Of a stretch of 64,000 nucleotides of DNA, positions 1 through 12,200 are shown in pieces. Each line of letters begins with the position of its first letter. The stretch's first letter is position 1. The position numbers and the translations under genes were made by a program. This stretch comes from Anthoceros angustus (lineage: Eukaryota > Streptophyta > Anthocerotopsida > Anthocerotales > Anthocerotaceae): positions 248,001 through 312,000 of the forward strand of contig VJWM01000019.1 of assembly GCA_010909165.1 (NCBI GenBank), written 5' to 3'. Below the pieces are notes generated by a model. It made no database searches. It worked only from the letters and a program-made list of their open reading frames with translations, and was not told the DNA's origin.

Positions 1-1350
1 TGGGGTTAACCAAACCATGAGCAACGGTAACCGAAAACCCCCAAGCCAACTTCCACCGGGGCCCCGTACAGGCAAACGGAGACGGGCGCCCCGTCCGGCG
101 CCACAGCCTCCAAACCCCGTCCCATCGACGGCAACGCACCCCGTTCGACGTAACGGCGAGTCAGCATCTCGTCCTTGCGGGTCGTCCCGTACACCCCATC
201 TTCCGCGTTCGCACCATGGCGGTGGTGGGCATGTTGTTCGGCGCGGACACTCATGACCCTTTGCGGTTCGCCGATCGCTTTCCAGCGGCTCGGTGATTTG
301 CGACCGTACGACTATTGCAGGTAGAGAGAGCAAAATCCAAAGCACAAAAGTTTAAATTTGAAAATGCAGCTATCCATCAATTCCCGCCAATTCAAACTAA
401 CCGCAGATGTTGATCAGTAGTTAGCATAAACCACCACAATATAACTAAAACACGCTAACCATGGTTGACAAAATTGCCTCCATGGTTACCATATTACGCC
501 TGCCTAGGTCGCCAACTCCCAACCACGGCCCAAAGCGTTGCGAGGATGCTTGTGGCAATTTTTTACAATTCATCCGCATCCATTTATAGTTTACTTACGG
601 GCTACCCCTAATTGCACTGACATCATGAGTCCCATGTTCGCCACATGACGACTTGGTGCGTCGTGCCCCACCTTCCAAACCAACATCGGTCTCACATTCC
701 GGGGCATACCTAGAGGAGGAAATCGAGGCTCCTTGTTTTTCTTCCGCTTGCTTCTATCTTCTGCGTCAAGCAAGACTCCGTTTATCTCTAGGGCCATTGA
801 CTAGTCTTCGCTTTAGGGAGCCTTTCTTTTGGCTGCGATAAGCACCAAAATCACCACAACATTATGTCATAGAAGCCCATAACCGCAAAGACACCGCATC
901 CACCGGGTTTTCTTTCACTCACCGCACTAATACCTCAAAACTAACCTTAGAATAATCTGTTGGATGCCTTCGGGCTGCAACATCAAAAATGGGGTGATTA
1001 GTCATCAAAACCCTCATACGTTTCCGATAGTGTAAACGGAGTCCAAGTGCATGCATTTCGTTCTAGTCCGGATTACCGAGTTCCGTGCAGTAGCCCGTGT
1101 TATCCTCCTGTTTTCACTATCCGCCAAAGTGAATGATGGTGTGGCCTGTAATGCCCTCCCCCGCTCACCATCGCAGTTCGAGATGGGCACATCGTCTCCT
1201 GCTGCCCGCCATCTGTGCCTCCACGGATCTTTGGTAGATCGTGATACAATTTGGGTCACCTGAGAACCCACCACCTGCCGTTGAGCGTCATGCACACATG
1301 AAATGAGAAGAACCCTTGGAAGAACTGAAATGGCTAGAAATGCACGTGTT
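1..1350. other. No gene recognised
   Basis: GC-rich start (1-300) then AT-richer DNA (300-1,000). Only short overlapping frames on both strands; I see no motif, tRNA or repeat that I can name. Confidence 0.4.
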
Positions 1351-3028
1351 CTACAAACCTGCCTCCAAATTGTTTTCATGCGTCTTCTTCAATTGCGCAT
1401 CCCTATAAGCTTGGATGGCATCAACACCATGCACGTTGCACCAGTCCTCTTCACCTTTTGTGGGAAGAACCCCCCACCGGGTCTTGAAGGCCTTGCGGAG
1501 GTCAGTGGCGCCACCCCGGCCATATGGATTGCACCCACCACCATCGTTCTTCTTCATCCGATCCTCCGTTGGCACTGGAGGCGAGGCCAAACACCATTCT
1601 TAGCGGTCCGGCTCTCGAACTCCAGGCCCGCACTTTTCGGTCCATGCCTCCTACATCACGGACCCAAGTCTCAAATCTCGATCATGGGTCCCTCCTTTCC
1701 GCATTTGCCTTGCCAGATATTCTCTTCAACACTTGGAAGTTCTTGGCCGAGCCAAACAGACGACTTGTGATGGATGAAATCTACATTGGTGGCCGTCGGG
1801 AAAGACCTGCACCCATCCACCATCTCGGCCTGAGCGAGACTAAATGTCGAGTGTATGGCTTCAACAATTTGACAACTCGAACTGACTCATTAACCCTTTT
1901 GTGGAACCCCGACTTGTCGATCGGGGTGAGGACGCCGAAAATTGCACACTCATCTGCATGTGCGCCCCTTGACAAGGTGGCTGCCTCACAGCTCAGACGA
2001 GTTGCCTCCAACAGCAACTTGTCACTCCCGTGCACCTTAATCACAGTCTTCAGCACATCCGTCAGTGTAAGAGTTGGCATAATGCTCAACAAAGCTTGCA
2101 CACAAGGCTCTGGTTCGGGCACTTTTCCTCCGACAGCCTCAAAACGCCTCCAAGTGATGGCCTCTAGGTCCTCCTCACCGACTTCCTCTCCCACGTCCCC
2201 ACCACCTACCCCCCGGTGTTGTGCCTCCTCGTAAGGGGAACCATCCTCACTGTCTTCATACTCTTGCGCCCAAGTTAGAGTCCTTCAACCCGCTCCCTCA
2301 TGTCTGACGGCATCTTCTCCCTCCCGTCTTCCAAAACACAAGACTCTTCCTGCCAGAAACAAGATTGGAGGATCATGAGTAGGGTCTGAGCCTGAAATGC
2401 GTGCACGTAAGTACTAGACGTTTCGGGATAGTACTGGGGTTCCACAACGCCTGCTGTCTCCCGTAGCGCCCCTCCGTCGTTGCCAGTCTGCATGCTCGTC
2501 CTCCAACGATGCCCCATTCGCAAATGCCCGGTTTGCGTGGTCTGCCGGTCGCGTTCCATGCACACCAATCGGGATGACACGCCTGGCGTGACAAGTCTGC
2601 ACACGCTCGTCCAGACTTCCGGCAAGCCCATTGCTTCCCTCTCCAGCCTGTGCCACGACCCCATCGTGGGTTTTTCCCGCCACCACCGCCACGTGAGCGG
2701 CCGGTGTACCAGACCAGTGTGATAGGCGGGGTATGACGACCGGGTTGTCAGATCCCAGTTCACCCACTGACATCTTGTCTGGCATATGTGCTGACAACGC
2801 CACGCTCGGTGACAATGCGTCAGTTCCGCGGCATGGCGACGAGCTTTCTAGATCCGCATGTTTGGTCGCAGCATAGTCGGGCCGCAGGAGAGTAACAGTG
2901 GCCTCTAAACTCCGACGTAGCTCTGCAGCCCGTGCACGCTTCTCTCGACCGTCTTGGGTGGAGGCGACCATGTCCGCAGCAGAGGCCTCTATGGGTGATT
3001 CATCTCCTCCCTTGCGGTCATCTCCCAT
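1351..3028 (-). pseudogene. Unrecognised open frames in TE-rich flank
   Basis: Three minus-strand open stretches follow one another: about 205 codons from an ATG at 3,028 in good context (A at -3, G at +4), 138 codons ending at 1,781, and 80 codons ending at 1,351. They lie in different frames with breaks between them. The first is hydrophilic and starts MGDDRKGGDESPIEASAADM. The second has a leucine-rich, helical look (PCVQALLSIMPTLTLTDVLK). I recognise no family. Because this stretch abuts the left end of a CACTA element whose right flank contains another tnp2 relic, these frames may be the second gene of that older element, but this is inference. They could also be chance frames in GC-rich DNA. 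Confidence 0.25.
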
Positions 3029-3352
3029 CTTCCTTCCTTAGAGATGGAAATGTAGACTCCACCTTCAACGCGGACAATGGACAATGGGCGACAGGCATCG
3101 GCAAGACATCGTGCATGCTTGCTTTATTAATCATGCGGTGAAGCATAAGAACTAGGCCCGAGCGTGAGGACAACTCAAGTGTAGCTACCTTCTATTCGGT
3201 GTACCTACACAAAATAAAGTCCGTGGATAGGCCTTCTTCTTGCATGAGTGTCTTGAGGATATGACAACATCGGCAAGTGCCATGCCGTCATCGCAGACTA
3301 CACTACTCCGACTCAAATGAAGACCGATCCCACCTAGCATGCACAGGAGTGC

Positions 3353-3355
3353 ATA
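3353..3355. repeat. Left 3-bp target-site duplication (ATA) of the CACTA element
   Basis: ATA directly precedes the terminal inverted repeat at 3,356 and recurs directly after the opposite terminus at 23,800-23,802. A 3-bp duplication is the CACTA-superfamily signature. Confidence 0.7.
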
Positions 3356-3384
3356 CCCTACTAGAAATGGCCCCCTATGTTACA
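3356..3384 (+). repeat. Left terminal inverted repeat of the CACTA element
   Basis: 29 bp starting CCCTACTAGAAATGG. It is the exact reverse complement of 23,771-23,799; similarity stops abruptly at the 30th base. Confidence 0.85.
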
Positions 3385-6300
3385 CTTTTTGTTAAGATTT
3401 GAACCCCCCCATGTTGCAATTATGTTGAAATCTTGGGGTCTTGTTACACTTATTTGGCCCCTTATTACGGATCGGGCTTGGTAACCAACCCTCCATCTTG
3501 TTACAATCGTTCTGATCTTGTTGCAATTTTGTTGCATTGTAGTGAGGCGGTATTTGGCCCTTTCAAAATTTCAACATATTTGCAACAACCAAAGTGTTAC
3601 ACCCTCTTATTCTGATTTTGCAGGCTTGGTACCGAACCTCCTTCCCATGTGGGTTTGCCATTATTGCTTTCATTCCTTTGTTTTTCCCCTGCCTTTATTG
3701 TTATGCGTGTACCAGACTATAAGTATATAATATGCCTTGGCTTCCAGGTACGTATTGCCCGATGTCATTACTCAAATTTATATACGATGCCTTTTCAAAT
3801 TCTGTACACGTACAAGTGGTATTCGTATTTGTCCACTCCGTTTTGCAATGCGGCCAAATTTCTGGCGTTGTTTCCACCCTATTCGCTGCAGTGCCTTTCA
3901 CGTCACTCGTATTTCGTGCCCTTGTGGGCGTCCCCCGTATAGGGTACTTGTTTTGGAAACCCTTAGTCTACAAGAACAACAGAAGACGTAGTTTCGTGCA
4001 CCCTACAGATAACATGCCGGTTCTTTGCCGCATCCACATCCAAAATTGGCCGTCCTCCCTCAGCGCGCGGGATGAATCTACCGGCATCCGCATCCGCGGT
4101 GTACCGTGCTCCCTCGTCGCGAGGAATGAACGCAATCTCCATCCGCGACCTCGTGCTCCCTCCTCGCGGAGGGGTGAATTGGGGTTGTGGTTGGCATTCT
4201 CTGTTGCCCGCCCGTTCGTTTGGTGAAGGCCTACTCCTCGTCGTATGCAGGTGGGCTGCACCTCCCACCGATTACCGATTTTGCCCTTCCTTCCTCAAGC
4301 GGTGCTGGTTTTCCTTCCGTCTTTGCTGACTCGCGATTCCACTGTTCACGGATTTGCAGAACATATGACCACATGCCATTCCCATGGCCCTTGGCTGTAA
4401 GCACAAGCGGTGGCGAGTGCGATTGCAATTTGCGAGCTTACCTTCTCGGCCTTCTCTTTGTTTTGTTTCCGCCCACTTCCGCCTCGATTGCGTGCTTGTC
4501 ACCGTTCCTTGGGCCCCCTCGACCGTAACTCTTCCTTCCCCATCCGCCTTGCCGGGCATTCCCTTCCTTTCCTCTTAGGCCTCCTCCATCCTCCATAGGT
4601 TGCGTCACCTTTTGGAGCCCATGCGGTCCATGCTCTCGGCATCGACTCGGCCGGTATGTCGGGTACAAAGTTCGCAGGCGCGTTCACATCTCCATCCTCT
4701 TCCGCCACCTCCTGTTCTTCCTCATCGTCACCATGTCGTGGCGCCGTCGGCCCCATCCATTGGAGGCTGCTGGATCCCGTGAGATGTCTCATTTCATCTC
4801 GCGCCTCCATTCCACTGCGAGGCAACGTTTTTGGCACCATTGCGCACACATGTCGTCACCCCACGGTCCCCCCCTGCCCTCCATTGTCCATCCCGCCCAT
4901 CCTGCGCCACTACCCTTGATGTCCACGCATCGCCATTCCACGGATGTGTACAGCCCCATGTACAACTCACTTACGGTGGCGCCCCTCTCCCTACCATGTT
5001 CTTCGTTGCCCCGTTTTCCCGAGGCACCCATGCCCACCATGCCCCCCTCTCGATCATGGCCACCACTGTGTTACGCCACAACCACGGCCGTTCGTGGTGT
5101 CGGGACCACCACCTCGCCGCCCTCGCCATAGTCGGCGATGTCGATCGCTGCCCTGGCTGCCCCTTTCATCTTGCCCCACCGTTTCCTTCTCTCGCCGGTC
5201 GCACCCCTTTTTTGTTACATCATTTGGTGCTCCATGGCCTACCACCTGCCTTGATGTCCTGTCCTCCCATGGTCGATCGTTCACCTCGTGACGTCCCTCT
5301 CCATGTCGGGTTCCACGCCTTGTTGTCCCCTGCCATTCGTCCTTCCTTCCCGCACATTTGTGCGCGTTTTTCTCCACCACATGCTTGTGGCTCCCCTGCT
5401 GACTCGAATGCCTTCCGCCTCACATCTAGCGCCCCTCCCGTTTGAAGGATTGACCCATTCCACTATCCTCCTCCTTGGAAGGCCACGAGATCGGGATCCT
5501 TCTCCAACTCTATATCATTGACCTTGATCCTTTCCCGCGTTATCCGGCAATCTCACGCATCTCGTGGGTTCGTGCATACTTTGCCTCCCTCACACGTCTG
5601 AGGAACTCCGGCACCGAATCGCCCCTGTCGCGCGCCCATAGCTTCCATGTTTGTCGTTCCTCTAGCATGCCATACTCGTCATCAGGATACGTGCCATACC
5701 GCTTGTGAAACCGCAACACCCACTGTCCGACCTCCCTTTTCCCCACGGGTTTGGACCCATACCGCCATTTCGGCTAGTCTCTCCTTCGCTGCTATTTCGC
5801 TTGGATGGCTGAAACGGCCGTTCCTTTTCAGCTCGTGTCGTGCCCATGCTAAGGCATCTTCCCACTCTTCATCGTCCACCATGGAAGGTTTCCTATTCGG
5901 AGGTAGTTCCCCTTTTCCCTCTCTTCCAGCGTATAGCGCGGCATCCACATCGGCATTCGCGTCCGCGTCATTTGAGAGAAATGTCTACTTATGCACGACT
6001 TAGACTAAATCGGGAAGGCTTCCCACACACTTGATTAACCGGGCCTTCTCGCTTTTGGAACGTCCCTCCACCTTGTCGGTACCCAGTCGTTCACAACCTT
6101 TGTCTGACTAGCTCCGGCATTTCTTCTGTCTCCTTCGCTTAGCCCACCGAACAACGGTGCCCTGGCCTTTCACAACTCATCAATTGCGTTCCTCAGCCAT
6201 TTCACTCCATGCTTGTGCAGCAAAGCATTCACCAAGGCCTCGTTATCAACACCATTTACGAGGGCATTCACATCTATTGTGCCTGTCCTTCCCTGCCTTG

Positions 6301-7849
6301 GTTGATATGACACCTCCACCGCAACAAATTCCGCCCGCCATTCCCTTTCTAGGGCCTCTGCACCCGTCGGTCCTTCTGCTGTCCTCCCTCCCTCCGATCG
6401 TTGCACATGCATTACCTTTACTGTGCATTCGCATTTTCGTCCTCCTCTCTTACATCCAACTCCTCCGCGATGAGCGGGGTTGTTCTCCTCTTCCACTTGA
6501 TAGTTCCCATTCCCCCCTACTTGCCATCCATCGTCTTCGTGCACATCCAACTGCATTCACACAATGCACATGGAAATGACGTTCATCCCCGGATACCGGT
6601 CTATATGTCAGACACCGTACAATGTGTTGCGTGAGCGTCACCTGATATCATCTGTGTGCCACAACACACTAACCTGGTCCAGCATTTCGCTTTCTTGGTC
6701 CATGTCCTGCAGGCTCGGCCTGCATTGCTCCAATTCGTCGTCCGTCGGGGATGGAAGGTGCCAAGTTTCGACGTCATCGAACCTGAACCTACCTGTGCCC
6801 GCCATCGCGTGCTTCCCTCCTTCACGCTTTGTTGCCTCCTTTGCGATGGCGCCTCCTCCCACCGTGCTCGCCGATTGAGCCGGAAGGTGGATGGGGCGGA
6901 TGAGGAGGATAGGCAAGACGACCTACCCTCCTCATCCCTCCACCTTCCTACGGTCTCACATGTGCCGTCGTAGACGCCTCCCGATTTGGTAGGTTCGTCG
7001 GCCGCATACGGTCGACATCCTTGGCCACCTCTCAGTCTCACGCCATTTTACATGCATGCGTTGACCTTCCCTGCAATTTTTGGCTCCCTCTGTAGGCAAC
7101 CTTTTCCTTCCTTCGTCCCTCATGGCGGTATCGTGCACTCCGTCCCATAACGTGGCCTTAGATTTGAAACATATGAGCCATCCTTGGCGTCCTTCGAGGC
7201 AATTGCGAAACATGACGCGCGCGCGGACGCCGCTTCCTGCACTCATATCCCTTGTTCATTGACTTTACCACCGCCATGCAGCGTCACCAATGTGCATTCG
7301 AGGCATTTAGTGTTCGTCTTTGGCTTACGCTTTCGTTTCATATACGGAGGATTAATGCAGCAAGCCCGCCATATTATGGAGGTCGGCAAACCCGTCATGC
7401 GCGTCATCATCTCTACCCCAATTACGATCATTCCTATCGCCTCAATCCATGGGTTCCTACCCCTCCATCCCGTCTGTGCAGGCGCCACCGCCCACCCGAT
7501 GTTTTCATCCATCGCTCTGGATGTAGCATGCATTGGGTTACCCGTGAGGGCCACACAAATGGGCCATCGATGGAGCGCACTCTGTATGTGCAAAGTCTCT
7601 CCATGTTCACGGTCGAATCCGATTACGATGTCCGCAATGATGGCCTGGGTCCACTCGGCTCACACTCGTACCAGAACCTTGACATAATGAGCTTGTACTC
7701 CTCCCAGTGCACGCAAAATTTCCTGTATGTGACCATAAACACTCGCTCTCCTTCACAACCTTCATCTCCGCTCATTAAAATTTTGCGAGCACCGCTGCCC
7801 TTAGTGCTCCGTGCCGTCTATCCCTCTATAGTTCTAAGGTGGCTGCCTT
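3385..7849. other. Internal CACTA DNA, no gene recognised
   Basis: 3,385-4,000 is AT-rich subterminal DNA. 4,000-5,500 is strongly C/T-rich on the plus strand and gives long frames on both strands that look like composition effects. 5,540-7,250 has minus-strand frames with protein-like composition, for example at 5,682-5,948 (DDEEWEDALAWARHELKRNG) and 6,956-7,246 (GWLICFKSKATLWDGVHDT). Lying just downstream of the tnp2 relic on the same strand, they may be the remains of a second transposon gene, as CACTA elements usually carry two, but I match them to no family. Confidence 0.4.
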
Positions 7850-10480
7850 TGTTCCACATATGCCGATAAGCTCGCCCATTCGTGGACCGTCCATGATAGC
7901 GCACTTCATCATCATAGCCGGGTGATTCTCCCATGCGTTGGCAGCCCTTCGCATGCGTAAACCTTGAAAGTTCGCCGGTCTCCACGTGAACCATACCTCG
8001 ACCTCTTCCTCGACATATCTAGAAAGCGGTGCATCACCTCCATGTGGTACAACACATAAGTGTGCGCTTGCGTGCCTCCACGGCATCCAATTTGTACGGC
8101 CTCCCAAAGACCGAGTACCTTCTCCCTTCTCGCCGCGCACTCCATAGCCCTCCAACGTGACCATAATAACGCGCAAAATGCCATCCCATAGTGCATGCTC
8201 TCCTCCTTCAAGTACCCCAACGCTATCGCCTCGGCCTCCGGCGGACAACCGCTCGTCCCAAGGTATCTTTCGACAGGTACATCCACCTCGTGTGCACCGG
8301 TCCGAGCCTACCTCGTCCACTAGATGGATTATCGGTGAGTCGATATATCAAACATTTTGGAGGAATTGCTTTTCCGGATCGCACATCACCCTCGCTGCCT
8401 CCTCTTTCATTGCTTGGATTTCATGGCGGTATTGTCCACGGCATCCAATTTCTGACCTCCCGGCCTACCTTCTCTCCGCTTCTCGCTGCTCGCACTCATA
8501 GCCCTCCAACGTGACCATAATAACGCCGCAAAATGCCATCCCATAGTGCATGCTCTCCTCCTTCAAGTACCCCAACTATCTTGGCCTCGGCCTCGCACTG
8601 CCGGACGATCCGCTTCCTCGTCCCAAGGTATCTTTCGGAGTACATCCACCTCGTGTGCACCGGTCGAAACCACGGCTACCTCGTCCACTAGATGGATTAT
8701 CGGTGAGTCGATATATCAAACATTTTGGAGGAATTGCTTTTCCGGATCGCACATCACCCTCTGCCTCCTCTTTCATTGCTTGGATTTCATGGCGGTATTG
8801 TCCTGGCAAATCCACTGCAGACCTAACTTGACCACCGCCTTGTACACATCGGTCTATGCACCCTCGGAGGACAATAGGGAAGACTACTTCCATCATTATG
8901 TGCCGATCATGGCACTTCAGCTAACCTTGCCGCTCGCGATTTTCGCAGCTATGTTAGATCCGCACCCGCTGGCGCCTTTATGCGTTTCATTTCGCAATAA
9001 CCCGTTTGATTCCTCTCGACCCGACATATGCCGGGGCAATGGCCATCCTCTCCTGCCATAACCACCCTTCCCTCCACTCGCTTCCATGTCCATCCGCGAG
9101 GCTATGTCATCTCGGTCTCCTCGTCAGTATGCCAAATGGCGGCGTTGTTTTCTCGGCGTGCATAACGTCCTTTGGTGCCCATTTCAGCAAAAACCGCCAA
9201 GATGTGGGAGGTCTACAAACAAGGCCGACCTTCGTCGGGTTCCAAACCGGCCTCGATGGCGCAGTCCGCCGGTCGCGTTCACTCGCGCCATATCTTCGAT
9301 GACATCGACGAAGATGGCGGGCGGTGGGGCCGATACTCGCCACTCCATTGTACCAGCCCGTCGTCCACCGTCCACCGTCCCGAAGCCACCTCCTAAAACC
9401 AGCATATATTTCTTTCTTCAAGTCCGAATACGTGAATCCAAGTCCTCCCAAAGAATCAACACATGCACGGGCCCCTCACTTGCAATCCCGTCAGGGTCCC
9501 AAGGCCTGGGTAATCTGCTATGACGTGCAAAATCGCTGCTCGTAGTTTGAAATGCCTGTTTGGATGGTTGACCGGTTTGGAGAAGTCTTCCGTGTCCATG
9601 CCTCTCCAAAGGTCCCGCAGTCCTCGATTAAAGGCGCCATAAAGACATCGAAATTCTGGCGATGCGAGCCCCGCACAATCAACGGCATAATCACATTCGC
9701 ATCCTTTGTGCTGGCCCATGGTGGCATATTGTGCACGAACAACAAAACCGGCCATATGGATGTGTTTGCGGCACTGGCCAAATGGATTGAAGCCATCATG
9801 CACAATGCAAACCTTACGCGTTGCTCTTCCCCAAAGCCGTCTACTCCATCAAGAGCTGTCCAAGCGGTGTGTCACCATGATGGTCATGTCCCGTCTGGCT
9901 CTGTTTCCCCACATACCATGTCATCATCTCTGTATGTGGCATTTGAAAGCGCCAGCGTGCCTTCAACGGAAAATGCCAAGACCTTCCGCGGTATTTCATC
10001 CTCCTCATCAAACCCTTCCCTAAACCGCGGTGTGTCGCATTCTGGGCAATGCGTGTAGTCGGCGTACTCCCCCCTAAATAAAACACAGTCCCGCTCACAG
10101 CAGTGGATTTTCTAGTACCTTGGCCCAAACATGTATAAGAGTGCCTTGGCCTCGTACATGTCTTTGGGCAGGCTGTTTACTGGTGGCAGAATATCGGTGC
10201 AATTAGCCGCAAAAGTCCTGTCATGGCGACGTCACTGATGTCATACATTGATTGCCAAGACAGCAATAAGAGTGTGGCGCTTAGCCTGCTTTCCTTCGAA
10301 ACATGCCCTTTGCGGATGTCGTACAAGGCGTTTCACACCCGCACCGTTTCTGGCATCGCTTGCCCTCCCGTTCTGGTTGCCGCCAACAACTCATCCATCG
10401 TGTACCGGTGGGCAAGTCCTCACCATCCGCCTCCTCTTCCGAATTGTCTAATTCGCTATCACAATTAGCATCGCTTTACT
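7850..10480 (-). pseudogene. tnp2-type CACTA transposase, frameshifted
   Basis: Read from high to low coordinates, the minus strand carries the landmarks of a plant CACTA tnp2 transposase in order. An N-terminal part with MYDISDVAMTGLLRLIAP lies near 10.1-10.3 kb. A cysteine pair (HCPECDTPRFREGFDEEDEI) lies near 10.0 kb. The transposase core has DGFNPFGQCRK and then NRHFKLRAAILHVIADYPGL (9,456-9,803), and a KDVMHAEK equivalent of the usual DVMHIEKN block lies near 9.1-9.2 kb. The DUF4218-like C-terminal block has AIPPKMFD and GPVHTRWMY, followed by VERYLGT and YLKEESMHYG (about 8.1-8.4 kb). The frame changes several times, and the DUF4218 part is tandemly duplicated (about 8,158-8,440 and 8,511-8,805), so the gene cannot encode a whole protein as assembled. 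The role is inferred from the family: it binds element ends and catalyses cut-and-paste transposition in the nucleus. Confidence 0.7.
8158..8805. repeat. Tandem duplication of the DUF4218-like segment (offset 353 bp)
   Basis: The sequence from 8,158 (TGACCATAATAACGC) is repeated from 8,511. Copies differ mainly by short insertions or deletions of 1-15 bases. Confidence 0.8.
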
Positions 10481-10486
10481 GCTGGT

Positions 10487-12200
10487 GCCCTCGGACATAT
10501 GTGACACCGTGTCCGCGGGATGCATGGTGCCCACCATACGGTTGCCCATGCCCATCGCCCCGCAATTATTGCATGGGCGGCCATTAACCACAACAATTGA
10601 ACCATATGGAGCAGCGATCGTCAAGGTCACAATGGTCCGTATCACCGCCGCTTGCATTACTTGGCGAAGGCAATGAACTCGAGACGTGAGTCGAATACGG
10701 CCGCCTCCGCGCACTCTCGGCAAGGCGTAACATGTACACATCGCATCTCGTGGCATTCTCCCGCTGCGTGACCATGGATGACGCGGAAGAAGAACTGGCG
10801 GAGGAAGAACTTCTTAAAATGGAAGCGCGTTTCCGCACTCAACAACAAGCCCATTCGAACAAAAGAAGTCTCGGCAAGCAAAACGCTTTCCACCATGGAC
10901 CGCGTGGACTCACGACTCGACCTCGTTGCCTCGGGAACAGGAGCTCCGAGGATGCGTCGCAGCTAAAGCATCCGCACTATGTGTCGACAATGGAAGCCTC
11001 CGACAAGACCCTATGGTGTTCTCACTGATCAAGCGTTGCGAGACATCACCATGTCTCGGCGCCAAATGCCACCGCCGGACCACCCCGAGCCATCGAGTGG
11101 CATGGAACGGACTTGTGGGTCCGTGTTTGGATTACCGTCAGCTCCGCGAGTGCCGGGGAAGACGAGTTCCGGTAGCAGAGATGTCTTCCGGATGGACGCC
11201 CTCGGTCACCACCAATTGCCTTCCGGGGCGACGATGGGATAGAAAGGGATGACGGTCGGTCGATATCGAGGGTTGGGGACAACGGTCGAACGGTTCGCGC
11301 TCGTGGGTGACTCCACTGCAACATTCAATGTCATATGTTTGGCGGTGCCCTCGGACATATGTGACACCGTGTCCGTGGGATGCATGGTGCCCACCATACG
11401 GTTGCCCATGCCCATCGTCCCCGCAATTATTGCATGGGCGGCCGCCATTAACCACAACAATTGAACCATATGGAGCCGATCGTCAAGGTCACAATGGTCC
11501 GTATCACCGCCGCTTGCATTACTTGGCGAAGGCAATGAACTCGAGACGTGAGTGGAATACGGCCCCGCGACGCTGCACGCACTCTCAAGGCAACATGTAC
11601 ACGATCATTCGTGGCATTCTCCCGCTGCGTGACCTGTGGATGACGCGGAAGAAGAATCGGGAGGAAGAACTTCATTAAAATGGAAGCGTTCCGACTTCAA
11701 ACAATAAGCCCATTCGAATAAAAAGAAGTCTCAAGGCGTAATGCTTCACCATGGATGACGTGGACTCACTCGACCGACCGTTGCCTCGGGAACAGGAGCT
11801 CCGAGGATGCGTCGCAGAGCTAAAGCATCCGCTATGTGTCGACAATGGAAGCCTCCGACAAGACCCTATGGTGTTCTCACGATCAAGCGTTGCGAGACAT
11901 CACCGATGTCTCACGACGCCAAATGCCACCGCCGATTCCCCCGAGCCATCGAGTGGCATGGAACGGACTTGTGGGTCCGTGTTTGGATTACCGTCAGCCC
12001 CGCAGCAGAGTGCTGTGGAAGACGAGTTCAACGCAGACCGAGATGTCTTCCGGATGGACGCCTCGGCCGCCACACCAATTCGCCTTCCGGGGCGATGGGA
12101 TAGAAAGGGATGACGGTCATCGATATCGAGGGTTGGGGACAACGGGAACGGTCACCGCCGTGGGTGACTCCACTGTGCAACATTCAATGTCATATGTTTG
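10487..12200. repeat. Tandem duplication, ~860-bp unit, within the CACTA element
   Basis: The sequence from 10,487 (GTGCCCTCGGACATATGTGA) recurs from 11,346 and runs to about 12,200. On the minus strand the unit has a frame with CNNCG and GNRMVGTMHPADTVSHMSEG, upstream of the tnp2 relic. I do not recognise a domain. Copies differ mostly by short indels. Confidence 0.8.

Noticed and set aside
3356-3362. CCCTA end as a telomere-type repeat
   Set aside because: Only one CCCTA unit, no CCCTAAA tandem run, and it belongs to a 29-bp inverted repeat with a target duplication.
4000-5500. Many overlapping 70-200 codon frames on both strands
   Set aside because: C/T-rich strand bias produces open frames in several phases; none has a recognisable motif or consistent composition.
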